DNA of 64,000 nt from Apoderus coryli. Its lineage: Eukaryota > Arthropoda > Insecta > Coleoptera > Attelabidae. The position numbers were made by a program, and so were the translations under genes. The DNA lies in contig OU452212.1 in NCBI GenBank assembly GCA_911728435.2, forward strand, positions 4,594,563 through 4,658,562, in the 5' to 3' direction. This document shows positions 12,739 through 24,701 of the stretch, piece by piece (positions within the stretch are counted from its first letter, which is position 1; every line of letters starts with the position of its first letter). The notes under the pieces are model-generated. The model searched no databases. It was not told the DNA's origin and saw only the letters and a program-made list of their open reading frames with translations.

Positions 12739-13861
12739 GTAAGTAATTAATTATTAATACGTTCTCAACCTATTTGACTTATTTTTTTGCCTTTTTGGAA
12801 TAATAACAACCCAGTATGCCAATATTCTAAACATACAAAATTACTCAGTTTAATGCTGCGTCAATTCGTATTACACTTTTCAAACACATACGCATTACAC
12901 GCAAATATTGAGTCACTTTGACGAACACATAAAAATAACCGACTCAGTTATGAGATGTTCTGAAAAAAATTTAATATCTTTAAAAATAACTGAGAAATGT
13001 ACACCCGAATTTCCTTTGAGCTTCAAAAAAACTTTTGTGTGGAATCTATTGAAATAATGGCTTATGAGAACGAGCGTATGGATATGACACAAATAAAAGA
13101 ATGCCACAAGAGCGAAGCGATTGAATAATAACGAGCACAGTAACACAGATGTGCGGTTTATGATCAAAGAAAATCCTTATTGTAAATTGTTGGTTGATTT
13201 CTTGAAATTTGTGTTTAGAAAATTAGAGTCAAAAATTTGAGTATGACTCGCATATTATGTGCAAAATTTATTCTAAAATTGTTTACCATAATTAATGAAA
13301 TGAAATGGTTACCACCAAGCAAAACTCTAGTCTTCACAGAGGAAGTTTCCATCCCAGTCTATGTTATTTTTTTTTTTTTGATTGGTAGACAAAGACGTCC
13401 GACAATCAATAAATAGTTTTATCTTGAAATTCTTAAAATATTGCGTGACACAATGAAAAATTTTTTTGGACTATTGGCGGCAGGATTCCTCACTCCAATA
13501 AAGCACCAGCGCATTCATCGAACATTGTGCAACAGTTTTTGACAAAGCACTAAATTAGTCAAATTCCGTACAGGCCCTACTACTTGGCTCCCAGTAGCTT
13601 TTAGCGATTAAAAATTCCGCTCAAAGAAACTGATTCGACAAAATAAAGACTATGGAAGAAAATGCAAAGCACCGATGGGACCATACTATTCAGTTAGATG
13701 GGGATTACTTGGAGGGATGCTGTAAACCGTATAACTAAGATTAATACCAGAGCGAACTTATGAACCCAGATCGGATATTTATGGGACAGACTATAATTGA
13801 CAATCCCATTATGACTTTTCTTTCTGTTACTTCTCTGCGGGTCAGCGTCCCAGGCGCCACA
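12739..13861 (+). other. Sulf1 intron segment before the hAT element; no gene
   Basis: Intronic DNA. Short frames occur on the minus strand, but none shows a recognised domain or splice structure. A poly-T run lies near 13369. Confidence 0.5.
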
Positions 13862-13869
13862 CCGTCACT

Positions 13870-14621
13870 CAGTGGCGAAGCGTCCCTGTAACCACTGTTA
13901 CCATTGGTAACAGTTAAAAATCTTGAAAATAAATATTTTATGACTACTAACTGTAAAATAATTTTATTTATTTATTTTACCAACAACAATATGTAATAAT
14001 TCAGTAATTAATCAATGAAATTAACCAAATCCACGAAAATAATTCGCTGTATACTGTCTGGGTTATGCATTTCCTATATATATTTATAATAAACAAAATG
14101 CGTATACAACCAACACCGTCTCGCGAGACGATGTTGATATAACACGATAAATCTGCATAGCTTAGACTAGATTGAATGTTACTTTCGTTTATGGATACAC
14201 GTGATAGTTCGTGTCTGGTCGGGAGAGCGTGGGGGCGTCGCGATATTATGTACGCTTGTTACCATTTTTTGTTTTGGTTACTCGTTAGTCGTTACACAGA
14301 ATAGGCTGCGGGATACAGTGTACGTGCAATTAAATAAATAAACATGGATGAGTGCTGCTGCGTAATCGATAAACTACTTGAAAAGTCCTTCTCCTTGTAT
14401 AATTTTGAAGAAAAAAATCATTGGAAATGGAAGACCAACAACTATTTTAAATAATTTAAAAAAGGAATCAAAAAAGTTAAATAATTTAAAAAAAGTTTAA
14501 CCTAATACCTAAAATAAGCAAAAAAATATATTTGGGAGGTTTAAAATAAACTTTTTTTTAAGATAAGATTTTTCACATCCGGTTTTGGTAACCCTTTAGA
14601 AAAAGTCACGCGTCGCCACTG
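13870..14621. mobile_element. Non-autonomous hAT transposon with 8-bp target duplication
   Basis: A 752-bp element that begins 'cagtggcgaagcg' and ends 'cgcgtcgccactg', the short CAGTGGCG-type inverted ends of hAT elements. It is flanked on both sides by the same 8 bp, CCGTCACT (13862-13869 and 14622-14629). Eight-base duplications are the hallmark of hAT insertion. No transposase frame lies inside, so it would need a transposase in trans. The perfect duplication suggests the insertion is not very old. It sits in the Sulf1 intron after exon b. Confidence 0.9.
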
Positions 14622-15591
14622 CCGTCACTGCACATAGCTCTTCATCGACAGACCACTTTCAGTATTGTTGTTTTCAAATGGTTTTCAGATTTTACATTAT
14701 GCGAAAAATGACATTATGAAAGCTTAAGGGTAGTCGTGACCCTAGTTTTAGTACAACTTATTTGAGATTTGGCAAGATTGTGAATTCATCTAATATGTTA
14801 GTATAAAAGTGTAGAAACCATGAATGTGTAAACATGAAGATGTCTAGCTTCCTGCTCCTGTGCATCTAACTGATCATATCTCCTATTTTGTTTTAAAGAT
14901 TTTTTTGGAAGGATTGCCGAAGGCACACCAGTAAAATACAAAAAAATTGGTTAATTTACCATAAACAAAACACTTTTAAATTAATTACGAAGCTGATATG
15001 AGGATTATAAAACTAAAAGAATAATTTCATGGTGTTTGATTCTTTTACTATACCGAGTAATGGCATAAACTTTAACATACCTAAGAATTGTTTTGTTTCG
15101 TGACCAAGTACATGTTTTGTCTATCTAATAAAATTGAATAGAACGCATGGCATGAAAATGGGCTCTTTGTTACAATCAGTTTAGTTGCAGGCTATAATAT
15201 ACTACTTTTAGTTTGAATAAGTTGTAAAATTTAATTAGAAAACAGAAGGCATGTTAGACACGCGAATCTACTTATTGCTTTTGTGTAGTGTTATTGGCTA
15301 TTATGAATCACTTACTTAATCACTCTTTTATAAAATTATAATTTGCATGAATTGTGAAAGAGACATTTATACAATGTACTACGCATTAATCAACGTTCGC
15401 GTGAAAATGTGCTTAAAATTCTCCCACGTTTTAACAATAAGATGCGTCCAAACATAGTTCCTGATAAAAACAATCTCTCTTATTACCTTGAAACAACCTC
15501 ACCGAGAGCTGAAAATCTCGAACGATCTAATTCAGATTCATAGCGACGAATATTGATTTTTTCGAACTTTCTTCTTCTTTTCGACCCTATA

Positions 15592-17681
15592 CAGGGTGGT
15601 CCAACGAAAAGTTTGCACCTAGCTTTTCTCTTTTTTTTTGTAGTCGAATGCGAAAATGCTCGGACACGTCGATTTTGCTTTTGAGGGGGACACATTTTAA
15701 ACATATTTTTCGATCTGCGCCTTTAACCCCCTAGCGGGGGTGAGTAACAACCCTAAAATTTTAAATGGAAAGAGGGGTCTAATGACATATCATTTGAAAG
15801 GACACAAAATTGTGTTTCTAATGATACCCTATTTGTCGAATTTTACTAAAACAGTTAATACGAAAACGACTTTAAAGACATTAAGCCGATAATTTTGGTA
15901 TTAATGAGAAATACAAATAAGTTTTAATTATTACGACTGAAAACAACTACAATCATTTCTAAATTATTTACTTTGAAGAAAAACGGGATTTCAAAAACAC
16001 TATCTTATTTATCAGAACTAAATTCCTCACTAATCGTTTGCGTTTTTTGTTGAAATAAAAACTGCAGATACGTGTAGGAAAAGAATTTACACCGTTTATT
16101 TTAGTCTTTTCATTGATTCAGTTTGGTTGCTTCTCAAGTTATTTTACTTTTACCGTACAAAATGATTTATTCCATTCTAGAACGAGTTGAAATTGTTAAA
16201 CTTTATTTTCAAAATAATAGTAGTGCTAGACTTACGGCTCGCTTATTTAATGAGAGACATCCCGATAAAAATGTGAATGATGTGTACGTTGGCAAGTTAG
16301 TTAAAAAGTTTGTAGATACCGGATCTGTCTGTAATGTAAAACACCAGCCGCAGAAACCGATCAGAAATGAAGCTGTGGAAGTCGCTGTTTTAGGGCATGT
16401 TGAAATGGATCATAGTCAAAGTACCCGTCAACTAGCTGGAGCCTCAGGTGTCTCCCGTTCGTCCATAATACGAATTTTAAAAGCGTACAAATTTCATCCG
16501 TACAAAATCAAATTAGTACAGGAACTAAATGAGGATGATCCTGATAGAAGGCTGCAATTTTGTGAAGCAATGAGCCAGCGTTTAATTGAAGATCCGCAAT
16601 TATTATTTAACATTTGTTTTTCCGACGAATGCACATTTTATTTGAATGGAGCTGTAAATAGGCACAATTGCCGTTACTGGGATGACAGTAACCCACATTT
16701 ATTCCGTGAGGTTCATACCCAGTATCCTCAAAAAATAAACGTCTGGTGTGGCATATTAGGAAATCATATTATAGGACCACTTTTTATTCCTGGAAATTTA
16801 ACTGGTGAAGTGTACCTAAACATGCTTGAAGACACAATTGATCCTTTAATAACACAAATAATAGAAGATGACCAAAATCATACTGCTGATCGGCTTTATT
16901 TCCAGCAAGATGGAGCACCTCCGCACTATGTGGCTCCTGTAAGACAGTTCTTAGATGACCGGTTCCCTGGACGGTGGATATTGGAAGGAGGGGCCCAATT
17001 GAATGGCCTGCCAGGTCACCGGATTTATCGCCTTTAGACTTTTTTCTTTGGGGGCACTTAAAAAATAAATGTTTTGCCACGAAGCCCGAGTCCATAGAAG
17101 ATCTTCGCCAACGCATTACAGAAGAGTGCAGAAACATAACACCTGATATGCTACAAAATGTTAGAAATAGATTTGAACAAAATCTGTATTATTGTATGGA
17201 ATCAAATGGGTCACATTTTCAACATTTGTTAATGTAACGTTTTAATAAATCAATTTAACAGCTTGTTTACTTTTTTTACAAAGCAATGTTAAAACTAACA
17301 AACATTGGAATGTACTAACGATTGCAGGTGTTTTCACTCGCAATAATTAAAACTTATTTGTATTTCTCATTAATACCAAAATTATCGGCTTAATGTCTTT
17401 AAAGTCGTTTTCGTATTAACTGTTTTAGTAAAATTCGACAAATAGGGTATCATTAGAAAGACAATTTTGTGTCCTTTCAAATGATATGTCATTAGACCCC
17501 TCTTTCCATTTAAAATTTTAGGGTTGTTACTCACCCCCGCTAGGGGGTTAAAGGCGCAGATCGAAAAATATGTTTAAAATGTGTCCCCCTCAAAAGCAAA
17601 ATCGACGTGTCCGAGCATTTTCGCATTCGACTACAAAAAAAAGAGAAAAGCTAGGTGCAAACTTTTCGTTGGACCACCCTG
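15592..17681 (+). mobile_element. Tc1/mariner-type transposon, DD41D-like, copy 2
   Basis: A 2090-bp near-identical copy of the element at 6864-8950, in the opposite orientation. It is flanked by TA (15590-15591 and 17682-17683) and has the same 340-bp inverted repeats (about 15592-15931 and 17342-17681). It lies in the Sulf1 intron between exons b and c. The two copies form a widely spaced inverted pair about 6.6 kb apart, which could pair in a transcript or promote inversion. Confidence 0.93.
16123..17237 (+). pseudogene. DD41D transposase, copy 2, frameshifted
   Basis: It matches copy 1 except for a two-base gain close to 16978, just before the third catalytic motif. The first frame therefore stops at 17037 after 304 residues and the remaining 87 residues sit in another frame. 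One further substitution is visible (Glu to Gly in the second helix-turn-helix). The product would lack the last catalytic Asp and should be inactive. The inverted repeats look intact, so the copy could still be moved by copy 1's transposase. Confidence 0.93.
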
Positions 17682-17683
17682 TA

Positions 17684-18240
17684 TATAGGGAAACGTCCAC
17701 TCCGCATCATTATCATCATTTTCGAAACCACAGTGCATATCAGAATCATCATCTAATTCTACATTTATATCGGAGACATCGGAGACTCACATGAGCTTCT
17801 ATCACCTTCCTCTTGTTTACGTATTTATTTTTATTTTTTGGTTGGTCTTTGCTTCCACAAAACCTAGGTTTCCTTTTTTACTGTTTTTTTCTTATTTTCA
17901 AGTCCACTTTTGCATAGTTTGTAATTGTTTGCTTTTGGAAGGACCAGATAGAGATTCTTCTAGAGATGCTTTCTTATAATTATTTTTCTTTTTGTTTACA
18001 TCTGCAATACTTATGCTTATGCTTCACATATGCCTGGTATCAGTCTTGCTGGTCCTGTTCTAGGCTTATTTAGAGGCTTGAGAACTGCACTATATGAAGG
18101 TGAAGTAGTAGTACTGAAGCCATATCTGTAGGAGAAGTCTGGGAAGTTATAATTACAGATTACTGAGCTTTACCAGAAATGGTTTACTTAAGAGCGATAT
18201 TACTTTCCTGTACTTTACTAGACTCCAAAATTGCTATCTT
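17684..18240 (-). pseudogene. Possible transposase-tail relic
   Basis: On the minus strand, a run with many stops reads like the low-complexity, Ser/Lys/Asp-rich C-terminal tail of pogo/Tigger-type transposases. No catalytic motif was seen. The call is weak and rests on composition only. Confidence 0.25.
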
Positions 18241-20417
18241 GAGTTTCTTACTCAACTCTGTGAAATAATATCAAAAAAGGAGGTTTAGAAGAACAGATCG
18301 TGAAATTTAGCATGTGAAACAGAATTACAACAAATCGGTAACTCAAAATGTCCTATCAGTAAAGGGTTGAAGGCCCCTAAAACGAAACTTAGAAATGCTT
18401 AATTTTCTTCAAATAAATTTAAATCGTGCAAGAGATGCTCACGACTTAGCAATGACAACACCAGTAAACAAATATAGACAATATTGCAATGTGGTAAGTG
18501 AATCTAATAAGAAATTGATGGCCAAACCCGGTTGCATTTTTTTCAAATAGTCAGTGAAATCTATAGCAGTGTTTATAGATGGGTTTATAGTCGTGATTTT
18601 TGAAATTATAATGTGTGAATTAAAAATTAACTACTAATTTTTAAGCTTGAAAAACGTCGCTTACTCTGACTTGAATGTATTTTTTATTTTGCTCTATACA
18701 ACCCACGAATCCTTATTCCAGTATAATCATAAAGGCCACGAACTTCTCAACATGAACTACTAACTATATGTAAATTCATAAAATGAAAAACTCCCTCCCG
18801 ACGTGCGCCCGTTCTTGATCATTGACTAAACCCACCAACCCGTTGAAAAAGTTTGTCACACTTAAGATTCTGTATAGAAACGTCTTAGTAGGTACTTATT
18901 TAATATGCACTGAATGCTCTAAATATTAAGCGGCTCTAATTATCAAAGGATAAAAATAGCCCACCCAAAAATAATGCCTCGAAAAAAGCTGCTCGCATTT
19001 TCTATTCAAAAATGCAAAATCTTATTTAGGTTACGTGGAATAATGAATATTTTTGTGCATAAAAAGAAAATAACAAAAAATGGGACCGTGTCAAGTATGA
19101 ACCGAGAATTCAATCTTGGCTAAGTACTTTAGCTTGTATAAGTGCAGCATACAGAGACTCGGGTCTAAACTAGAATTGAGCGACAACAAAACCGAAATAG
19201 AGCAGCGAATGCGGAAGGGAAAAGAGAGCGAATTGGTGCCCGTATTATACCCAGAGAAATATTTCTTTGTAAAAGTTTTGGGAATATTTTTAAGTAGATG
19301 AAGTTTTTTGGTAATAAAAGTTTCCCATGTACTCCGTTCTAAAAGCTAAAAATGTAGTTTAACGATTACAACAACAAGATGTGTGAATTTTAGGAATTAT
19401 GAATTTTAAATAGATGAATTCGTTGGTGGAATACTATACAAGTTGTCAGTGTAGGGCGGTTATATTTATTTATTTTTAAGAACCTGCATACGGGGTGCTC
19501 AGAACTCGACGGCATGTCTAACAATTTGCCGTTAAGAAACTTTTTTTTTTGAGGTTTTAAGATTTAAAAAAAAACAAAAAATTTAAAATTTTCGTTTTTA
19601 TTTTTTAATTATTTTACTAAAGAAGCTATGAAAAGAAAAACTGAAAGAATTTTCTGCCCTACAAGATGCTGGCTCCAGATTTAAAATGCGACGTTTCGTC
19701 TCTTGACAACCATCATGAACTTTATTTTTTCTTATGACGGCCATTATCTAAATGAAATGCGCTGTCTGATGAGTTCTAAATCATAAATGGCCGCAGCCAT
19801 ATAAAAAAGTTGATGATGGTTGTCCACAGACAAAAAGTCGGATTTCAATTCTAGAACCAGCAACTTGTAGGGCAGAAAAATTGATAGAGCTGATTCTTAG
19901 AGCTCTATCAGTTTATTTAACAAAATAATAGTAGATTATGAAACGTATCTTCATTTCATTTTGACATGAGAATGGCGTTTTTAACAATTGGCAACCCAAT
20001 CAATTTTTTTAACTGGTACCTAGTTTACGAGGTCGATTTCAAAAATATAAATGCCATTCTTAATGGACCAGCCATCTTTGACAAGACGTCATTTTGTTTG
20101 AGAAAGTGACAGGGATTTGAAACTTGGGCATCGCAATGAGCATAAAATCTTCTCCAAAATGAGGTATCACCCGACCCCTATTTCCATTTAAAATTTCATT
20201 TTAAAATAGCGCTTGACCGCCATTTTAAAAGTTAGAACTGTCCATTACACGTCAAAAAGTGACCCCTCAAAAAAATCTAAAACCGTTTTCCAGAAATCGC
20301 ATAATATGGCCGAGTGCCATTCTTAAAAAAGCACCCGCTACAAACTATTTGTTTTCGGACATAAAATGCCTCCCGTTTGTCAACGTGTTAATTAATTTTT
20401 TGTTTATATCTCTCTAG
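18241..20417 (+). other. Sulf1 intron; no gene, one decayed inverted repeat
   Basis: No exon seen. Between about 19640 and 19910 two short arms pair imperfectly. Both hold a damaged hammerhead-like core: on the minus strand near 19695-19730 'gttgtcaagagacgaaacgtc', and on the plus strand near 19811-19845 'gttgatgatggttgtcc'. This looks like an old, decayed member of the hammerhead-bearing repeats seen elsewhere in the window. Confidence 0.4.
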
Positions 20418-20667
20418 CACACCATCATACGATTTCGCTCCAAATCTAGATAAACAGTGGATACTTCAAGTGACGCAGAAAATGAAACCGATACATCGAG
20501 AGTTTACAGATTTACTTATGACTAAAAGACTGCAAACATTGCAATCTGTCGATACGGCTGTTGAACGGGTGGTAGCAGAATTAGAAGCATTAGGAGAATT
20601 AGACAATACCTACGTAGTATATACTAGCGATCATGGATATCATTTAGGACAATTTGGACTAATAAAG
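20418..20667 (+). CDS. Sulf1: Sulf1 exon c (sulfatase domain)
   Basis: A 250-nt exon with acceptor 'ctctctag' and donor 'gtgaga'. It completes a codon split after exon b (CA+C, His) and ends in phase 0. The peptide begins '[16 protein letters not shown]', continues with '[19 protein letters not shown]', and ends '[16 protein letters not shown]'. The '[11 protein letters not shown]' motif is the conserved Asp-His-Gly metal and substrate region of the sulfatase C-terminal half. The match to insect Sulf1 is very close. Confidence 0.97.
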
Positions 20668-21156
20668 GTGAGAGAGTGGTTATAGAGTAAGTAAGTATGA
20701 CATTGTTTTAATGGAGTTCTCTGAAGAGGGAAATTTATAATTAAGTCTATATTTCAACTACTTTATTGTATTTTCTCATGTTTAACTTGGTTCACAGTTC
20801 GGTCCAGTATTGTAAATGTTAAATTACTGTTATGTACTGTTTCTTTACCATCGTTGCACTGAAAATATAGCTGGAGGATTAAATAATCGTCAGCTAGAGA
20901 AAGCTTGTGACAAGATTTATAACTGGATTCCTAATTTAAGAAATAAGATAACTGTTCCTAATTCTTAACAACAGAAAAGACAAAGGATTTTTGCTGTAAT
21001 AGAAATCGATTAGCTAATATATTTGAAAATGCGAAAAAATTCCCATCGCGATCGGTGTGAAGCTGACACAAAATATAAGCCGCTTGCTGAAGTTAAGAGG
21101 CTTAGTACAAAATGTCATTTTTTAATTTGATATTAAATTTGTTACTTTTTTTTCAG

Positions 21157-21392
21157 GGTAAATCATTTCCATTTGAATTTGATGTACGAGTTCCATTTTT
21201 GGTTCGAGGTCCAGGTGTTGAACCTGGTGCTGTAGTCAATGATATTGTTCTAAATATTGACCTAGCACCTACATTTTTGGATATGGCAGGAGTAGATGCT
21301 CCATCTCATATGGATGGACGTTCAGTATTACCATTATTTCTGAACTCGAAGAGAAAGAAAATGAAATGGCCAGATACCTTCCTTATTGAAAG
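21157..21392 (+). CDS. Sulf1: Sulf1 exon d (end of sulfatase domain)
   Basis: A 236-nt exon with acceptor 'tttttttcag' and donor 'gtactg'. It starts in phase 0 with '[20 protein letters not shown]', continues '[19 protein letters not shown]' and '[11 protein letters not shown]', and ends in 'DTFLIER' with a split Ser codon. This closes the catalytic domain. The donor has C at +4 and T at +6, weaker than the consensus gtaagt used by most exons here. Confidence 0.96.
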
Positions 21393-21465
21393 GTACTGCT
21401 CCTGTGAATTATCAATAGTTAAATAAATATCTTGTTTTGACAAAACGTTTTTTGATATAATATAG

Positions 21466-21710
21466 TTCTGGTCGTCGTGAGAATCCGTTTGATCCTAAAT
21501 TTATGAGAAACCATGGAAATAAATATTCAGCACAAGCTAATATGCCTAGAGCTGTTAATTTCTCTACGGAAGCTCCATCTATTAGTACAACTCAATCTAC
21601 AACTATGGGCAATAATAGCACCATTATGATGGCAACAACTGAAGGTTTAAAATTATCTCTAACAGAATTACCACCATTTTTACCGCAATTCGGGATCAAT
21701 ACAGAATCGG
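21466..21710 (+). CDS. Sulf1: Sulf1 exon e (start of hydrophilic domain)
   Basis: A 245-nt exon separated from exon d by a 73-bp intron. Acceptor 'atatag', donor 'gtaagt', leaving in phase 1. It opens 'SSGRRENPFDPKFMRN', matching the insect 'SSGRRE' join, then becomes Ser/Thr-rich ('STTQSTTMGNNSTIMM') and ends 'LPQFGINTESG'. This low-conservation stretch belongs to the hydrophilic region that anchors Sulf enzymes to the cell surface and heparan sulfate. Confidence 0.93.
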
Positions 21711-21834
21711 GTAAGTCTACAAATAAATAATATAAATTTATGAAGTAAGTAAGAAAAAACGTCGATCTCCACACAACCTAATCTTTATTGAAGTCCAATA
21801 AAGTTGTAAAATTAAGTTCATCGAAAGCTGGTTA

Positions 21835-21875
21835 ATTAGACATATTTCGAGACTCCTAGTCTCATCATCAATAAT
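21835..21875 (-). ncRNA. Hammerhead ribozyme-like motif, probably weakened
   Basis: On the minus strand the core reads UUGAUGA, then a stem GAGACU-AGG-AGUCUC, then GAAA, then AUAUGUC. The first core base is U instead of the invariant C, so cleavage is likely impaired. The flanking stem I (AUUA with UAAU) pairs. Confidence 0.5.
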
Positions 21876-22278
21876 GAATAAAAATAATGTGAGAAAAATA
21901 GAAATAGGCTTAATTAGTAAATATTATGGAAGTTCCAATAAGCCTGAAAAAATATCGATACAAGTAAAAAAAAATCGGTTGTAACGTCCCTTATACTTTC
22001 CCGACAAGATAGGTATAATTTATTCTGAAATATTTATATGACCTGCGCAAAAGAATTTTTTATCTCAATTTTGTTTTTAACGCGGGAATGTAATAGATGT
22101 CATATTCTTCTTTTTAGAAAATCAATATCTACAAATTTCAATTTATATATAGGGACATAATTTTGTTGACTTATAGAGCTTTCTTGCAAATAATATAATT
22201 TCTAACGAGTTGCTTGAAATAACAGATGTCCCCTTTTTAAACAATCATTCTTTTAATATTTAATATTTTCTTAAACTA

Positions 22279-22320
22279 ATATCTGATGATCAGACTAGGA
22301 GTCTCGAAACATGTCTAATT
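22279..22320 (+). ncRNA. Hammerhead ribozyme-like motif
   Basis: The core CUGAUGA is intact, followed by a stem around an AGG loop (AGACU...AGUCU), GAAA, and a minimal stem III (AC-AU-GU) with C at the cleavage site. Stem I is poor here (AAUAU against UAAUU), unlike the matching left arm. Helix III of two pairs is the minimal form known from Penelope-like elements. Confidence 0.55.
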
Positions 22321-22673
22321 AACCATTAAATGTTAACTCTTTTCTAAAATAAGTGTAAATTGACAAATTGTTTACGAAACTTCGTAAAAAGTTTGTGAAT
22401 TTACAAGTTTAATACAAAAATACGTAAAAAATTGTAAGAGTTAGTTGAAATTCAATTTCCGATCATATTGGACTCCAATAAAGATTAGTTTTGGGAAAAT
22501 CGACTTTTTTCTTTACTCCACTATAATGGACTACATATTTAAAATAAATTCGTTGAATATATAATTTCTAAAATATCGTCATCGTCAGTCAAATTGTTAG
22601 GCAATAGTGACGCCGCCATTAAACATATATAATAATTATATTTATCATTATAAATAAAAATTATTATTAATAG

Positions 22674-22862
22674 GTGAAGAGCTTGATATATCTAGAGTCG
22701 ATCGTCTGGAAGACGATAACGAAAGTGATGATGAGAACATAGGTGATGATGATGAACTATTACCTACTGAAGAAGAAGAAAATGTTGATGATATTCGAAT
22801 GAATGATGAACTTGAAGTTACTAACAGTGGTGATGGTAATACTAACAATTTTCCTTTGGAGG
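22674..22862 (+). CDS. Sulf1: Sulf1 exon f (acidic hydrophilic segment)
   Basis: A 189-nt, phase 1 to phase 1 exon with acceptor 'attaatag' and donor 'gtgagt'. The peptide is strongly acidic: 'GEELDISRVDRLEDDNESDD', then 'NIGDDDELLPTEEEENVDD', ending 'NTNNFPLEG'. It extends the hydrophilic domain. Because it is symmetric in phase, it could be skipped without a frame change. Phase continuity with both neighbours supports it. Confidence 0.88.
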
Positions 22863-23129
22863 GTGAGTGGTATCAATGTGTTGATTAGCTTGCCGTATGG
22901 AAAAATGCTCGGTATTGCAGAATTACGGAGACATAGAATGACCACAAATGAAGATAGTTAAAATAAAGTTACCTTTTTATATTACTAAAAAAATATTCAA
23001 GATATTCGTAATATCTTACACTAATCCTGTATCCTATATCAATAAAGGAATCGTCGGTATAAGACTAAACGCAAACGCTTCAGGGCCTATTAAATAAATA
23101 TAGCAAATAATTATTAAACTATAGAACAA

Positions 23130-23985
23130 CATATTCATAAATCAATAGAGTCACTAACAAAATACAACATAATTTAGTAAAAAGTTCAATTTACAATTTT
23201 CATACGAAATTTCGTAAAAAAGTGTAAATGGTAACGCGTTTGTAAAATGAGTGTAAATTGACAAATTGTTTACGAAACTTCATAAAAAGTTTGTGAATGC
23301 ACACATTTTTTTACGAAATTAAGGAAAAATTTTGTGAATTCACAGTTTTTCTACGAAATTTAATAAAAATGTGTAAATGTTAACTCTTGTGGAAAATAAG
23401 TGTAAATTAACAAATTGTTAAAGAAACATCGTAAAAAGTTCGTGAATTCACACATTTTTTTACGAAATTTAGTAAAAAGTTTAAAAATTTACAGTTTTGC
23501 TACGAAATTTCGTAAAAAAATGTAAATGGTAACGCTTTTGTAAAATAAGTGACAAATTTTTTACGAAGCATTATTTTTTATAAATTCACACATTTTATTA
23601 CGGAATTTAGGAAATAGTTTGTGGATTTATAGTTTTCCTGCAAAATTTTGTAAAAAAGTGTAAAGGTGAACTCTTTTGGAAAATTATCGTAAATTGACAA
23701 AATAAGTGTAAATAAACTCAAACTATTTAACGAAATTTAGTAAAAAGTTGAATTTACAGTTTTCTTACGAAATTTCGTAAAAAAGTGTAAATGGTAACGC
23801 TGTTGTAAAGTAAGTGTAAATTGACAAATTGTTTACGAAACTTCGTAAGAAGTTTGTGAATTCACACATTTTTTTACGAAATTTAGTAAAAAGTTTATGG
23901 ATTTACAGTTTTCTTACGAAATTCCGTAATTTTTTTTAAAGGATAACGCTTTAAGCGTAAATTGACAAATTGTGTAGGAAATATG
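23130..23985. repeat. Degenerate tandem repeat, about 145-bp unit, roughly 6 copies
   Basis: Anchors such as 'gtaaattgacaaattgttt' recur near 23252, 23402, 23545, 23690, 23815 and 23955. Each unit contains short palindromes of the form 'acgaaatttcgt' and the phrases 'gtgtaaatggtaacgc' and 'gtgaattcacacattttt'. One or two further units lie at 22330-22440. Copies are diverged and contain no frame. It lies in the Sulf1 intron between exons f and g. Confidence 0.85.
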
Positions 23986-24432
23986 ATTTATTTTAGTTTT
24001 TAACCCCTTGTAACACTCTTTTCAAACGCCAATGTGATATTATTTTTTTAGTGATAGCAAAAGAAAGGTTCATTTTTGAAGGTCATTTACTAGCTAACGA
24101 ATGGACTTGGTATTAAGCTAAGTATATTTATATCTGTGGTTGCGCTATGTTCTGTTCTATATTTTTGCCAAGTGTTTTAATTTAATTCCAAAACAGTTTT
24201 TCTTTGGAGATTTGTATTTCATTCATCAATTAATAATAATAATAATATAATTAATTGTTAGATATCGTAATTTTTAAAACTATAACTTTAATTCAACCAG
24301 CTTGGCGGTCAGTTTTTTCATTAACTATCTCGTGTTGTCTCTGTAACTGAATAGAAGCTGCTTAGGTCTGTCTTACCTCACTTGTTGAATATTTTTTGCA
24401 AATTTGTTATACATTTTTTACCATTTAAACAG

Positions 24433-24701
24433 ATATTCAACTAGACAATCAACTACTACCAATAATACCTTCCCTGCATATGTCGAAAGTAGAGCGACTA
24501 TCTGTCGAGTGTCTTCAGGACGATATGAAACTGCCCTGCAAACGTGGTCAAAAATGGTTCTGTCATAATGATGATAGTCGGTGGAGGAAACATAAATGTA
24601 GAAGCAGCTTCATGCATGGTAACATACCGTTACCATCGGAAAGAGGGTACAAGAAATGTGCATGTTTTACACCGGATGGATTGGTTTACAAAAAGTTACC
24701 G
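24433..24701 (+). CDS. Sulf1: Sulf1 exon g (cysteine-containing segment of hydrophilic domain)
   Basis: A 269-nt exon with acceptor 'tttaaacag' and donor 'gtaaga'. It enters in phase 1 and leaves in phase 0. The peptide includes 'MSKVERLSVECLQDD', 'KLPCKRGQKWFCHND' and 'KKCACFTPDG'. The spacing 'C...G.Q.KW.C' matches the vertebrate Sulf 'CEQPGQKWQC' segment, which anchors the family assignment outside the catalytic domain. Confidence 0.95.

Larger units (their letters stand above)
21750..22515. mobile_element. Foldback element carrying hammerhead-like cores (in Sulf1 intron)
   Basis: The left part (about 21758-21880) and right parts (about 22280-22330 and 22465-22505) are reverse complements: 'cgtcgatctccacac' and 'attgaagtccaataaag' on the left, 'ggactccaataaagatt' and 'aaaatcgacttttttc' on the right. 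Each arm holds a hammerhead-type core facing inward or outward on opposite strands. The right arm is split by part of the 145-bp-type tandem repeat found again at 23.2 kb. No coding frame. Confidence 0.65.
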
